From Amoebidium appalachense (taxonomy: Eukaryota; Ichthyosporea): 64,000 nucleotides of DNA. The stretch lies in assembly GCA_963693365.1 (NCBI GenBank), contig CAVNZM010000008.1:8246001-8310000 (forward strand), given 5' to 3'. Both the position numbers and the translations under genes were made by a program. Shown here piece after piece: positions 23,382 to 36,240 of this stretch; within the stretch, counting starts at the first letter, position 1; every line of letters begins with the position of its first letter. The notes below the pieces were generated by a model. It made no database searches. It saw nothing but the letters and a program-made list of their open reading frames with translations, and was not told the origin of the DNA.

Positions 23382-25352
23382 GGGGGGGGGGGGGGGGGGA
23401 TAAAAAGAAAGACTGCTCGTGGGTCACTGTTTTTCGTCACTGTCTTTGTAACGGGCCGCTCATATTTATATAACTACTTTAAGTACACGTGTTCATTATC
23501 ATATACGATAGCCAAATATAGAAATTTGGCGTCGAAGTTCTTGGAGCTAAAAAAACGTTAAAAAAAGGGGAAATAATAACTTGGCCCCAAATTTACCTTG
23601 CCATTTAGCGAATGTATTTTTTGTTCATGAGTTCTAGTAATTCAGTGAGTGCACGTGCCTGCCTCAGGCTGATCATGACAATTGCAACACACCATTCTAC
23701 ATGGATATCAACCAAAAGAAAATAGTCTCTATTGTGGTGGTCTCCTAAACCTTGTGCGGCATGCGCGTACATGGTATTACAGTGACGCATGTGCATATTA
23801 TTGTTCTGTACACCGGAGTGTGGTGCACGTGGTTGTTTTGTGCACATGTTACAATAGCAGCACGATCTCCCTAAACTCCATGTTTACACATCCCTCACCC
23901 TGGCTCTGCCTTGTCGGTGCTCCAAAAACACACACAAATCCCCCTAGACTCAGTGCCTGCACATGGTTGCATTCGCGTGCAGGTCACGTGACACATGCAA
24001 TGCCATACTGCCGTCTAGAGCAACAACCACGGCAGCATGTATACCGGCAGCACGAAATATACTTATCGGCAGCCCACTGAACTCGCCTATTTTCTTTTTT
24101 TTTCATGTATGACCCTGCTTTTTTGTGAAATTACCCTTTTTGGCCTCCCGGTAGTGGATTTTGCAGGATTTGACTTCTTTGAGGTCCAAAAACCTCAAAT
24201 TTTCCCCGGCGGGGCCGGGGAGCGGGAGAATTCAAAAATTGCCCGCTCCTGATGCATGATATGGTACCCTGGCCGCATACTGTACTTCACCTTCGTTAGC
24301 TAACAGGTCACACTTGTTGATAGATAGTATCCGCGAGTAAACCGCCCCCCACACATATTACACATACGAGCAGGAGACACCAGAAACCGACTACACCGCC
24401 AAGACATGATCATCTTTGCGTTTTTACACCAAACCACATTACGAATAAACGAATCTATGTAGGAACGAGACTCTCTAACCGCATCCGCCATACATGCTAA
24501 TAGCAGTTGGTGTTTTTGCGGTCCTAACACAGGATATATATAATAGTTACACACATACAAAAGAGACATCTGCCGTTTCCGTTGTGGTTGGTTTATCACT
24601 TGGGTGATTGCCCAGTTTTGAGCAAGAAGAAATTGGACACATCTTGCAAGAAATCGCTTTACAATCTGTCGATGATTTCACCTAGTTATCATCATAACAA
24701 AGGGGATTATTAGATCTAACATTAGCTACACAAATCCCCTTTCCCTTCCGTGAAGTTCATACTTCACTTCTTCACATTTACAATTGAAAGAAGCAACAAC
24801 AACTACATACGATACGCATGCTTCGGAAATGAGCGCAGTAATACAGGTATGTGCCCACAGGCCAAACAGGAGAAGAAATTCCGGTCCGTTCTGTATGAGG
24901 AAATAGATGGCGGTAACGCTTTCACAAGAAATATTAATGAGCAATGCACGCACAAGTGGCTATGGTCGGTCAGAGCAAGTTCATCACATGGAAATTCCTT
25001 ACAATGACGTTTGCAATTTTCAAACCAGACTATATGATAGACGACTGATTAGTTGCCGGTGAGAAATCCAGGCACAACTTTTCGGAGACATCTTCACAGA
25101 GCGAATCACATGAAAGGCCTTATATTGTTTTTCCGAACCAACAAGCTTTTATGAACAAGGATTCAGCAATGCAGTTAAGAATTCGGTGTTGTCTTGGTTT
25201 TTGCTCCTCCTTAATAGGTCGTCACTACAAAATACTCTCTCAATTTTCTGCCCCTATCTATTCCGTTATAGGCAGATTTCACGAAATCTTCTTCAGGAAT
25301 TCGCGTTTGTTTTAATGTCAACTTTTCTTGCTAGGGGTTGGTATCGCCCCGA
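22051..25352. other. Long spacer without a resolved gene
   Basis: It contains C-runs (22817-22836, 22902-22920), a G-run at 23335-23399 with a preceding GGT repeat, and ordinary sequence. Open frames at 23682-24080 (plus), 24750-25007 (both strands open) and 24300-24685 (minus) have no recognised family. The 5' untranslated region of the RASSF gene probably lies at the right end. Confidence 0.4.
24300..24685 (-). other. Unassigned ORF of ~125 codons
   Basis: The open frame is not made of simple repeats. It is rich in hydrophobic and basic residues and ends in a CxxC (ARMCNMCGGRFTRG). The upstream stop lies in 'actaggtgaaatc', which also contains a possible acceptor. No family is recognised and the start is unknown, so it may be an exon or chance. 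Confidence 0.3.
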
Positions 25353-25396
25353 ATGTCCAAGGCAACCAGTGGCAAAAGCGGCACAGATAACGGTGA

Positions 25397-25435
<39 letters not shown>

Positions 25436-25984
25436 CCTTCCTCCTTCCCCCCCCCCCCCTTTCCCTGTCGCACCTCTTCCACTCTCTCCCCTCTTCCCTC
25501 TTCCACACGCTCCCCCACCCCCACCCCTACTCGCACACACTGTCCCTCAATCTACCCACCCACACTATTACGTCTATTCAACCAGGTTGCAGCTTTTCGT
25601 TCTCCTCACACGATAGATCTAGATTCACTACACTGCCCCGGCATTCTTTGTTCTCTCCGACAAGCCATTCTTCCCCCTCCCCTCCCCCCTCCCCCTCCCC
25701 CCCCCCCCCCCGCCCCTGCACCCCTACTCTTCTTCTTCTGTCCCTGCTCACATCTCTTTTCATACTTGAAACCCCCCCCCCCCCTTCCCCACTCTCACCC
25801 CCCTTCTCTCTCTCTCGCCCCCCCCTCCCCGCCCTCCTCCTCCTCCCCCCCCCCCCCTCCGTCTCTCTTTGTGTGTGTGTGTGTGTGCGTGTAAAGCGCT
25901 GCCGTGCTCGTGGGAGTGTGGATGGGTTAATGGAGAGGTTGTGCTTTGGTAGACTGGTCTCGATTGCACACATCTGCGTGGGAC

Positions 25985-26079
<95 letters not shown>

Positions 26080-26518
26080 GAGAGAGATTGGGGGTGGGGG
26101 GGGGAGAGAGAGAGAGAGAGAGGGAAACGAACACACACATTTGCGCGCACACGTATACGAACATGCACATACACACGCACTCCCCCCTAACCCCCCCCCC
26201 CCCCCCCCCCCCCCCCCAACACACACACATAGACACTAGCACACACACACACACACAGACACAGGCAAACACACGAGCAATGCACACCTCGACTTCTCAA
26301 GAATCCATTCCTTCCTCTCCCATTCTCCTCCCCCCCGGGCGCTCTTCTTTGCTGACGCCACCTCCCCCACATTATTGGTGCACACGAACCGCATATTTCA
26401 AGTGTCCCTCTCATCCCCCCCCCCCCCCCCCGTCCGGCACGAATGATAGAGACCACGGTTCAGCGTTGATACTTTCTTTGCAGATATTTTTCGTTACACC
26501 ATGCTGCATTCTAACAGC

Positions 26519-26559
<41 letters not shown>

Positions 26560-26719
26560 AAACACCCAAAAGAAACAACAAAACAAAATAACATACAGAA
26601 GCGCATGGGCGCCACAAATACACAAACACACACACACACACACTCACTCACCGTTACTCACTCGCTCACTCACTCACTCCTCACTCACACAAACGTACAC
26701 ACATGCACACACAGGCACA

Positions 26720-26775
<56 letters not shown>

Positions 26776-27786
26776 CACACATTACCACCCCAAAAAACAG
26801 ATGACCACCAGTCACCGCCCAAAAACCCCAGCCGGCTCCACCCACTGAGCTCACTAGAGAGTTTGGAATGGGAGTCTTTGGGGAAGCCTCAAAATGCAGA
26901 TATCCTCAAAAAAAAGATTAAGGTATGCCTTTGCCCCCCCCACCTTCCCCCCTCCCTCCCCCCCCCCTCCCCCCCCACACACACAAACCACCATACACCA
27001 TCACCACCCCCTCACCCCCTCCTTTCCTCCTCCCCCCCATCTGTCTCTCTCTGTTTCTCACTCACTCGCTCACTTATCTCTAGCTCTTTCTCTCTTCCCC
27101 CCCCCCCCCCCCCCCCTGCGCAACCTTCCTGCTCTTTCCACTCTTTCTCTGTCTCTCCTTCTCCCTCCCCCCCCCCCTCCCCCCAGCCCCTTCCCCTTGC
27201 CCACCTGTTCCTCTCTTTCCCCTCCTCCCTTCCCCCCCCTCCCTCCCCTCCCTCCCTCCCCCCCCCCCCCCCAGGCGTCCCTCTCCATGCCCGAGTAAGT
27301 GTCGTGTCGTGCATGTGTTAGGGATGTATTCCCTCGGTGCACGAGCATGAGTGAATTTCCAATCCTCCGCCTGTGCTCGTCTATTGCTCTGGCACCCCTC
27401 TTCGTGTGTGTGTTTGGACCATGCACTTCATTCTTGTCCCCCCCCTCCCCCCCCCCCCCCCCCCCCCCCACCTTTTCTCTCTCTCTCCCCCCCCCCCCCC
27501 CCCCCCCCCCCCCAACCCGCACCGCCACAACACAAAAGGTATTGCCCTTTTCAGTGTTCTTCTTCCATGGCTGCAACGCTGTACTAACCCCCCCCTCCCC
27601 CCTTCACTCCAACTCCGCCCGCCCCCCTACATCCGTTTCCTCCAAAATGGACATAGATTGTGTTGCATGCTCTGTGTATGTGTGTTCATTTTTGGATATG
27701 GGTTTGAAGCTATCTGTAGCGAATTTGCATATCATCCTGACGTTTTTTTTTATAAAAAAATAGCTTCTGAATAGCAACCACTGCAT

Positions 27787-27825
<39 letters not shown>

Positions 27826-27865
27826 GGCACGTGTGTGCCCGCACGCACACGCACACGCACACACA

Positions 27866-27913
<48 letters not shown>

Positions 27914-27923
27914 CACACACACA

Positions 27924-27955
<32 letters not shown>

Positions 27956-27965
27956 CACACGCACG

Positions 27966-28036
<71 letters not shown>

Positions 28037-29177
28037 AGGAATACAACAAGGCCAGGAAGGATACGATAGAACACATAACCATCAAAGATGAGGTTGGTTC
28101 TATCCCATATTACTTGTTATCGTCATTTATATTATTATTATTATTATTATTATCATTCATCCAAACCAATATAGAATGCTATGTAAAACTGAACAAGTTA
28201 CCTCTATTTTGATCCCATTCGGGTAAGCAGCCACGTTGGACATATCAACGTGGGTTGAAATTCTAAACACACCGGAATTTGGAATACGCCGGAATTTCAA
28301 ACACACCGAAATGCAGATCGCACCGGAATTCCAAACATAACAAAATCTAGAGTACGCCGGAATTTCAAACACACCAAGCACCGAAAAGTGGCATGCCTGG
28401 ATATCAATTTCAATGATGGTGTGATAGAATATTCAGCTTGGCCAGCTTTACACAGTGGTTTTGGGAAACGTGGCAAATGAGGTTTCTTTTCCTTCTCGAA
28501 CTGTGACGGAGACACTCGAGATTTTGTGATGGTGTTGATAGGTTTGTTAGATATGTGTTTTTTTTTTTTTTTTTTTTTGTTTGTTTTTTTTTTTTGGGGG
28601 GGGGGGGGGGAGGGGGGAGGAGGGGGGGGGGGAGGGGGGGGGAGGAGGGGGGGCTGGTATGTATCTTCCGAATAGCCAGCCATGTTATGCTAAGAGAAGC
28701 ATGCCACTTCAAATCGGCATACCTCCCAGCCTGACGTAAAAATGAGGTCGATGCATTGCCATGGTGACGCAACTGTCGGCCATTTGAAATAACGCTTGCC
28801 GTGTCCCTGAGCCCATTTATTGTTTTTTTCTGCAGATAACCATTACGTTGTTATACTAGGCATTTGTCTAAGAAGGTGCAAAATCTAGGATGCCGACAAG
28901 GTCATTGTTCAAGTTGCAGAAAACCTAAAACACGTGTTTGGTTTTTTCGGCCGTATATGACTTCATGGATTCTACCAAATGCATTCCATAAAACCACGCG
29001 CTTTTCCCCAATTGGCTGAACACTTTTCAACAGTTTAATTCTGAGCATTGATTGGTCCACTCCAGCAGTCGGACGGTGTAGTGCTGTATGAGGGGATACT
29101 GCGGCTCTACGGGGGGGTGACCCGCTCTCTGCATGTAGTGGGCAACAACAAGAAGGTTCACAGCCCCTTTCCATCCA

Positions 29178-29222
<45 letters not shown>

Positions 29223-29673
29223 CTTTTCCCACTGTCTACTCCCTTGGAAGAAAGAAAGAGGGGGGGGGGGAGGAGGGGGGATAGGGGGGGAGGGGGAGGA
29301 TAAGTCGAGAACATCCGCTCTTATCCCCCCCCCCCCCCTCTGCCCGCACACACACAACAACCACACCAAACACACACACACATACACACACTCACACACA
29401 CACACACACACACGCTTGCACTGGCATACACAGGACCAGGCATACCATCTTGTAGCCACACGAATGTGCTCTTGAACACGCAACCACACACACATGCACA
29501 CACATGCACACACATGCAAGTGCACAGGAACAAACACGGTCCAAAATCCCCCTCACACCCTATTGCCCCACAGGTGACCAGTCTAATCCCACCATATGGT
29601 TCGGCAACAGCAATAAGAATATCCAGAAAAATGTCTACACTAGTATGTCCCCCCCCTTCCCCCTCCCCCTCCC

Positions 29674-29724
<51 letters not shown>

Positions 29725-29898
29725 AAAAAAAAAGAAAGAAAGAAAGAAGAAGAAAGAAAACCCTGCCTCCTGCCTGTCTTACCCCCCACCCCCCCAAACC
29801 TCTATCTCCTTCCTCTCTTGCCACCCAAGCCCCACCGTCCCACCCCCACCACTCACCCCCATCTCTACCTTCACACATGTATACACGTGCACACACAG

Positions 29899-29980
<82 letters not shown>

Positions 29981-29992
29981 GCACATACATAT

Positions 29993-30081
<89 letters not shown>

Positions 30082-30099
30082 CACATACATATGCGTGCG

Positions 30100-30176
<77 letters not shown>

Positions 30177-30212
30177 GAACGCACACACAAGCACACACGC
30201 GCACACGTGCGT

Positions 30213-30260
<48 letters not shown>

Positions 30261-30295
30261 GAACGCACACACAAGCACACGCGCACACGTGCGTG

Positions 30296-30330
<35 letters not shown>

Positions 30331-30348
30331 GCACACACGCGCACACGT

Positions 30349-30418
<70 letters not shown>

Positions 30419-30482
30419 GAACGCTCACACAAGCACACACGCGCACACGTGCGTGCGCGCGCACACACGCGCACACGTGCGT

Positions 30483-30528
<46 letters not shown>

Positions 30529-30560
30529 GAACGCACACACAAGCACACACGCGCACACGT

Positions 30561-30636
<76 letters not shown>

Positions 30637-31594
30637 GAACCACACACACAAGCACGTACACGCGCACTGCACGTGCGCGCGCACACACACAAACACGGGC
30701 AGGTGTGTGCATACAGAACCTCACACACTGTCTCACACACCCGCAACATACGTATACACCCGTACCTATTAATTAGGCATCCACACACGCTCCTTTCAGG
30801 GGATTCACTACATGCATACCTCATAAAACTGAGAAAGCACATAACGCTATAGGGAAAGGGCGGCTTCAATGCACTATACTGTGTTCCAAATCACTAAGGT
30901 CATATAAGTAATCTAGAACACGCCTGTGGGGACGCTATATCGCATCAGTCACTCTATTGTGTCCCCAAGTTCTGAAACCAAACTAGTAGGGCTGGCGTTC
31001 CATGGCATTTCGGAGGGGGGGAGGGGGCGGAAGGGGGGCTCTCCTATGAGGGGGGCTATGTCAAGGGAGGGCACTAAATCTGCCCCGGGCGGGCCGGGGG
31101 GGGGGGGGAGGGGGGCGTGGGGGGGGGGGAGGGGGGGGCTTTCTCCTGGAGCGTGCTATATACAATCGGAAGAAAAAGGATGCGGGCAGCAAACTATTTC
31201 CAAGGTGGTCGGGGGAGGAGGCTAAACACCTGGAGGGGGGGGGGGGGGGGGGGGGGGGCTCTACATCGAATAGGGCCAGTTAGTTTGGCGTTAACGCTTG
31301 TCACCCTTCTTATGTGCAGGAGGTAGTGATGATAGTGATGCAAAAGTACCAGTTTGTGGATGACCCTACGAGGTTTGTGCTCAAACAGGTCAGAGAGAAG
31401 GATAACTGGGGTACGTGTGTGTTTGTGTGTGTGCAGGGGCATGAATACACGTGTGTGCTATGTGTGTGAGTGCAGGCACACACACACGCAGTCTCACACA
31501 CACTTGATGCATGGGTGCGCGCAAGGATGCATACATGCAGGCACAGACACACAAGTACATATGCATGTGAGTGCATGTACACACACACACACAT

Positions 31595-31645
<51 letters not shown>

Positions 31646-32413
31646 CACATACACAGGCACATACACAGGCACAAACACGTGTACTTGAGCGCACCATTAC
31701 CAAGAGCTTGATCAGAGTTCGGATACCGAAAAGTGACTCTTTCAGTTATTTTTAATTTTGAGTTACAATGCAACTGTTGCTGAAACACATTCCTTTGACG
31801 TAGAGAAAAGATGTTGGAAAAGAGGGGGGGGGGGGGGAGGGGGGGCAGAGGGGAAGGGGAAGACGTGGAGAGAGGGGGGCTGGGGGGCGGGGGGAGGGGG
31901 GGGAGGGGTTGCCTGATGCCATATGCCAGAGCCCGACTGAAGTTAATTCGCCCATCACTTTTCCGTCGTATTTCTCTCAAAGTCCCCCCCCCCCATCCCC
32001 CCCGCCCCTCCCCCTCTCCCCGCGCGCAACCCTCGTCCCCTCTGTTTTTTCCTCCCTCATTTTTTTTTTTTTACCTTGTTCTGTTTTTGTTTTTTTCCAT
32101 CCTCCCCCTCCCCCCCCCCCCCTTCCCCCCCACACCTCCCCTCCCCCCACCACACACACACACAAATACATGCACGCACAAAAACACATCTTTTCCTCTC
32201 CTTTTTTTTCTTGAGGCGGGATGTTGGTGATAGTGTATGTGTGTGTGTGTGTGTTGTTTGGGGCTGTGGAGAGAGGGGAGGGGAGGGGGGGGGGGGGAGG
32301 GGGAAAGGGGGAAGGCTGACGGAAGGAGGAAGAGAGGAGGGAGAGAGGGAAACACATCTCCAGTCGTTTTTTAGGGAAGGAGTTGGAGGGTGGAACCGGG
32401 GTGAGGTGTGTGT

Positions 32414-32444
<31 letters not shown>

Positions 32445-32991
32445 GGGGGGAGGGGGGCCAACAGTTCCATTCTAATGTCAGTTTTCTTCCACAGTTGCGG
32501 GGACACTAGGCCCCGAAGACCTCCCATTACCTGCTGTGGTTGGGTGGGGCAAAAACAAGGAGGGGCTGAAGATGTTTCTGTGCGATGATGTGAACTACAG
32601 GGAGATAAAGGGGCCTGTGTGGAAGGATGAGGTGCGTAGTTGTGGAGGGCTGGGTATGGGGGTGGGAGGTGTGGTGGTGGTGGTGATGGTGGGGGGGGGG
32701 GGGGGGGGGGGGGGGGGGACAGGGTGTGTGTGTGTTGTGTTCTTCTTGGTGTTGGTGTTTTGTCTGGGGGGGATGGGGGGCGGGCTAGGGTACGGAAGGA
32801 AGGGGGAGGGGAGAGTGGGAAGGGGGGGGAGGAGGGGGAGGGGGGAGGGGGGGAGAGAGAGGGGGAAGAGGGAGAGAGGTGATATGGAAGGATGTGTGGG
32901 TGGGTATGGGCGTATGCATGCGTAGGTGGGTAAGTAATTTTTTTTGGGGGGGCCGGGGTGATGGTTCATTGGCATGGGTAGAAGAGGGGGA

Positions 32992-33022
<31 letters not shown>

Positions 33023-33149
33023 GCTGCTGAGGTGTAGGACATGGAGGTACGTCTGTACATATCGTTCTACTGCACACGTGGATTGGACATCCCCTGTTTC
33101 TCATTTTCTAACACGTTCTCTCCTTCGCTGTCCCTTTCGTCTCAGCCAT

Positions 33150-33181
<32 letters not shown>

Positions 33182-33431
33182 TTCCCCCGTGGCTCTATCT
33201 GCACAACACCGCACCCACACACCCAACACACACACACACACACATACACGCACGCACGCACACACACACACACACACACAGCCGAAATGGGAGGACTTCA
33301 CACAACCCGAGCTAGAAGGTCTTCTTAGCGCACTGCAAGTGGAAGAGAGACGAGCGATAGAACGGCTACAAGAAAAATACAAGGTGGATAGGGAAGCAAT
33401 AATGCGTGCATTGAGAGATTTGGAACAATAA
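25353..33431 (+). CDS. RASSF homologue: RA and SARAH domain adaptor
   Basis: Eight exons fit: 25353-25392, 26858-26922, 28039-28092, 29069-29155, 29574-29642, 31320-31410, 32495-32631 and 33282-33431. Phases agree throughout and the total is 693 nt, giving 230 aa. The N-terminal ILKKKIKEYNKARK segment and EGILRLYGG match the region leading into the RA domain of RASSF1-6. [19 protein letters not shown] is the typical RA-domain core. The last exon, [19 protein letters not shown] and onward, is an amphipathic SARAH helix ending at TAA 33431. In animals such proteins bind Ras-like GTPases through RA and Hippo/MST kinases through SARAH. There is no C1 zinc domain, so this is a short form. The first exon and its donor (GTGATC) and the exon 4 donor (GTTCAC) are the weakest parts; exons 5-8 are strong. 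Introns of 0.4-1.7 kb are full of repeats. Confidence 0.85.
27275..27294 (+). other. Possible 20-nt cryptic exon in RASSF intron 2
   Basis: The piece is bounded by a long C-run plus 'ccag' and by a perfect donor, GTAAGT. Inclusion would shift the frame and reach a stop within exon 3, so it would be a poison exon if used. The main gene model skips it. Confidence 0.25.
27786..28032. repeat. (CA)n and (CGCA)n tract before a RASSF acceptor
   Basis: Alternating purine-pyrimidine sequence with (CA)n, (GCAC)n and again (CA)n runs up to six bases before the exon 3 acceptor ('acgtgcag'). Confidence 0.9.
28252..28385. repeat. 34-bp minisatellite in RASSF intron 3
   Basis: About four units of 'acgccggaatttcaaaca' plus a variable half. 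Exact matches lie at 28286 and 28354, with a diverged unit between at about 28320 and one before at about 28252. Confidence 0.8.
28560..28652. repeat. T-run followed by G-runs
   Basis: Long T-runs at 28558-28596 are followed by interrupted G-runs inside RASSF intron 3. T-run/G-run pairs of this type recur at 12031, 34302, 34808 and 38641 (plus strand). Confidence 0.8.
29890..30700. repeat. 830-bp alternating CA/CG tract with higher-order units
   Basis: Nearly the whole stretch alternates purine and pyrimidine. Within it, 'acacaagaacgcacacac' followed by 'gcgcacacgtgcgtgcgc' recurs at about 30173, 30259, 30416, 30527 and 30634, and 'catacatatgcgtgcgcgcg' recurs at 29984 and 30084. It lies in RASSF intron 5. 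Confidence 0.9.
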
Positions 33432-33509
33432 GGGTTCTAGATCTACTAATGTTAGATGATGGAAAGGGAGAGGATTTTCTGCCGCATAACATGCTGGTGG
33501 TTCGTGATT

Positions 33510-33765
33510 GGGGATAGAGATATGTCGTATTTGTTCCTGTGGCAGCCAATGGAAATGATCCACAACAAATATCGACAATGTCGTTCGAGAATCTTCCCAT
33601 GAACGGATGTCGTAATCGGCCACAGCAGATGCATTTTCCCACGGCTTCCATGGGTCGATGTTGCGGTTGGCTCCAGCTATGTCGTATTTGTCGGACTTTG
33701 GTGCCCCGACGGCCAATTGGAAATGAACAATGTCGTTTATGAATGTTTCCAGTGAAGCTGGACTC
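33510..33765. repeat. Diverged ~166-bp tandem repeat after RASSF
   Basis: 'tatgtcgtatttgt' recurs at 33513 and 33679. Each is followed by 'ccaatggaaatga' or 'ccaattggaaatga' and 'caatgtcgtt'. Two degenerate units lie just after the stop codon. Confidence 0.6.
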
Positions 33766-34473
33766 CCCCGCAAAACCTCCTTTTGTAAGGGGTTTTGTAT
33801 GGGTGTAACCACGCATCCGAAAGTTGTACGTAATTCTCAATAATGTAATGTAGCATAAATCTTAGATAATGATGCCTTGCTTTACTTGAAGCCTTGTACG
33901 AATATGAATAGCCTATGATGTTTTTGCTTTTCTTCTTCTTCTTCTTCTTCTTCTTTTTTTTTATTTATTTTTTTTCTTTTTTGCTGTAAGCAGAACAGTG
34001 CATTGCTATATATCACTTAAACAATTTTTCTTGACTTGGTTCGCTACACTGAAGAATCGGGAATGCGTGTAGACACACCCAACGCACCATCCGATTAATG
34101 GACCGGTAGTGGTTCGCCTAGGCACACCAATTAGATGTATCGATTTATTTTAGATTTATTGTAATAAAAAAAAGGACGTAGATAGTAGGCAGCCCCGAAG
34201 GTACCAGGTAGTAAAGGACATTTTTGTCCTCCTCTAGCCAGATGACTTGGTACGAGAAACATCATTTCATTGGTGTGCGCTGTGTTTCTGTTGCCCTTCT
34301 TTTTTTTTTTTTTTTTTTTTTTTTTTTCTCCCTCTTTGTTGTTGTTGTTGTTGTTGTTGTTTGGGGAAGGGGGGGGGGGGGGGGGGGGGGGGGGAGGGGG
34401 GGGGGGGGGGGGAAGAGCTTGCTCAAATGTAAACTTAGATGTGCAGCTGAGCAACAATCATTAATTCATCCTA

Positions 34474-34516
<43 letters not shown>

Positions 34517-34724
34517 TTCCCCTTTCTTTCCCCTTTCTATTTCATTTCTCGCTGTCGAAGCTTCGACTTTCTTCTTTTCTATATAACAAAACAAAAACTG
34601 TGTGGGTTTTCGACTGCTTCGGTGGGGAAATTAAATGGTTAACGTTGACAATGTTACAATATCCCAGAAGTGAACCACTTCCTTTGTCTCTACATGAATA
34701 TATTTATTTGTAATCGATTGTACA

Positions 34725-34730
34725 AATAAA
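34725..34730 (+). terminator. Candidate poly(A) signal for RASSF
   Basis: AATAAA in 'tacaaataaagcagc', 1.3 kb after the RASSF stop. It is the clearest signal downstream, but a shorter 3' end is possible. Confidence 0.4.
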
Positions 34731-34838
34731 GCAGCAGGAACGTTAAGGGCACTGTATACCCATCTGCAGTGGGCTTTCTTTATTTTTTATTTTATTTTTT
34801 ATTTATTTTTTTTTTGGGGGGGGGGGGGGGAGGGGGGA

Positions 34839-34887
<49 letters not shown>

Positions 34888-35010
34888 CGCGGTCCTGCCG
34901 GGGTGCAGCCTGCAGCCCGTACACGTGTGTGTATGTGTGTGGGGTGAGTGGAGTGTGTGGGATGTATGTCTGTGTGCTGATCGGGGGCCCAGGTGAGATT
35001 GTGTGTGCAT

Positions 35011-35041
<31 letters not shown>

Positions 35042-35492
35042 GGGGGTTTCTGAGCATCGTAAGACAAAACATCTTATTTAGTCGTGTGCACAGTTTGTCA
35101 CGCCAGTGCTATATGGCGCCCGTGCGCATGTGTGTGTGCCTCCAAATAACATTACATTTCGGAAACCAGCAACTTTGGTTATCTTAGCGCGTATATGTTG
35201 GAGATAGATCTACAGGACCTGGTACATTCGGAGCTTATGAATATTCTCGTCATACAATATACATGGCTATAATAGTGACAAATTGAACATGCACGTGTTC
35301 CGTGCACATCTTGAAGAGTCCTAGAGATTGATAGGTACATGAGAAAAATACCGATTTTTACAGTTCAAACTCCACAAGTTTGCTGCACTACATTCATTCC
35401 GGATTCTAATCCTAAACTAACGTAATTTGGGTATGCTGGATTCATCTTCTTACACGTCATACAAATATCAGCCCCTTCCCTTCCCCCCCCCT

Positions 35493-35524
<32 letters not shown>

Positions 35525-35611
35525 CCCCCCCTGCCCCCTCTCCTCCCTCCCCCCCCACAAAAAAAAAAAAAAAAAAAAAAAAAACGGTAGAATAAAAAAA
35601 AGTTAACAAAT

Positions 35612-35973
35612 TCATGCCTCCGCTGCAACCACCCCACCCTCCACCACCTCTTCATATTTCTTCTGTGGTTCCACGTTTCGGGGCACAAACACCATCAAAA
35701 AAACAGCGGGGATGATAAACACAGACATAACAACAAATGCGTCTCCCGCGTGGTGGGTGGCGTGGTCCGCAAACCAATTACACAGGGCTCCAAACACGAG
35801 GGGGGCAAAAAGGGTTGTCATGGAGTTGAGGCCGGTTACTGCACCAAGGACAGTTCCCTGTGTGTAGGGGGGAGGGGGTGGAGGGGGGGTGGAGGGGGTG
35901 GGGGGGGGGGGGGGGAGGTGGCGACCAGGGGGGTTGGGGGGTGAGGAGATGGGGGCGGTAATGTGTGTGTGTG

Positions 35974-36031
<58 letters not shown>

Positions 36032-36173
36032 GGAAGATGTGTGTGGGTAATGTCTGTGTGTATTTTGATGGGGTGGGGAGGTGGGGAGGGGGGGGGATGG
36101 GAGGGGTAGGCTTCAAGTGAGTGTGCTTGATGTGTGTGTGTGTGTGTGTCTGTATGTGTGCATGCGTGTGTGC

Positions 36174-36240
<67 letters not shown>

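Larger units (their letters stand above)
33432..35611. other. RASSF 3' region and spacer
   Basis: It holds the tandem repeat at 33510-33765, a CTT repeat near 33930-33955, T-, GTT- and G-runs at 34302-34412, a C-run at 34474-34516 and a poly(A) signal at 34725. T/G/GT runs follow at 34795-34890 and 35010-35046, and C-runs at 35483-35560. No other gene was seen. Confidence 0.5.

Noticed and set aside
26832-26857. Earlier acceptor 'ccccag' for RASSF exon 2
   Set aside because: It would leave the exon out of phase with the only plausible start exon, while 'cactag' at 26857 fits.
25186-27321. Pro/Ser/Leu-rich ORFs of 130-330 codons
   Set aside because: They come from C-runs and CT-rich intron sequence; the phased RASSF exons explain the coding signal here.
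29321-30869. ORFs of 300-430 codons of Thr-His or Val-Cys repeats
   Set aside because: They translate (CA)n/(GT)n and lie inside a RASSF intron.
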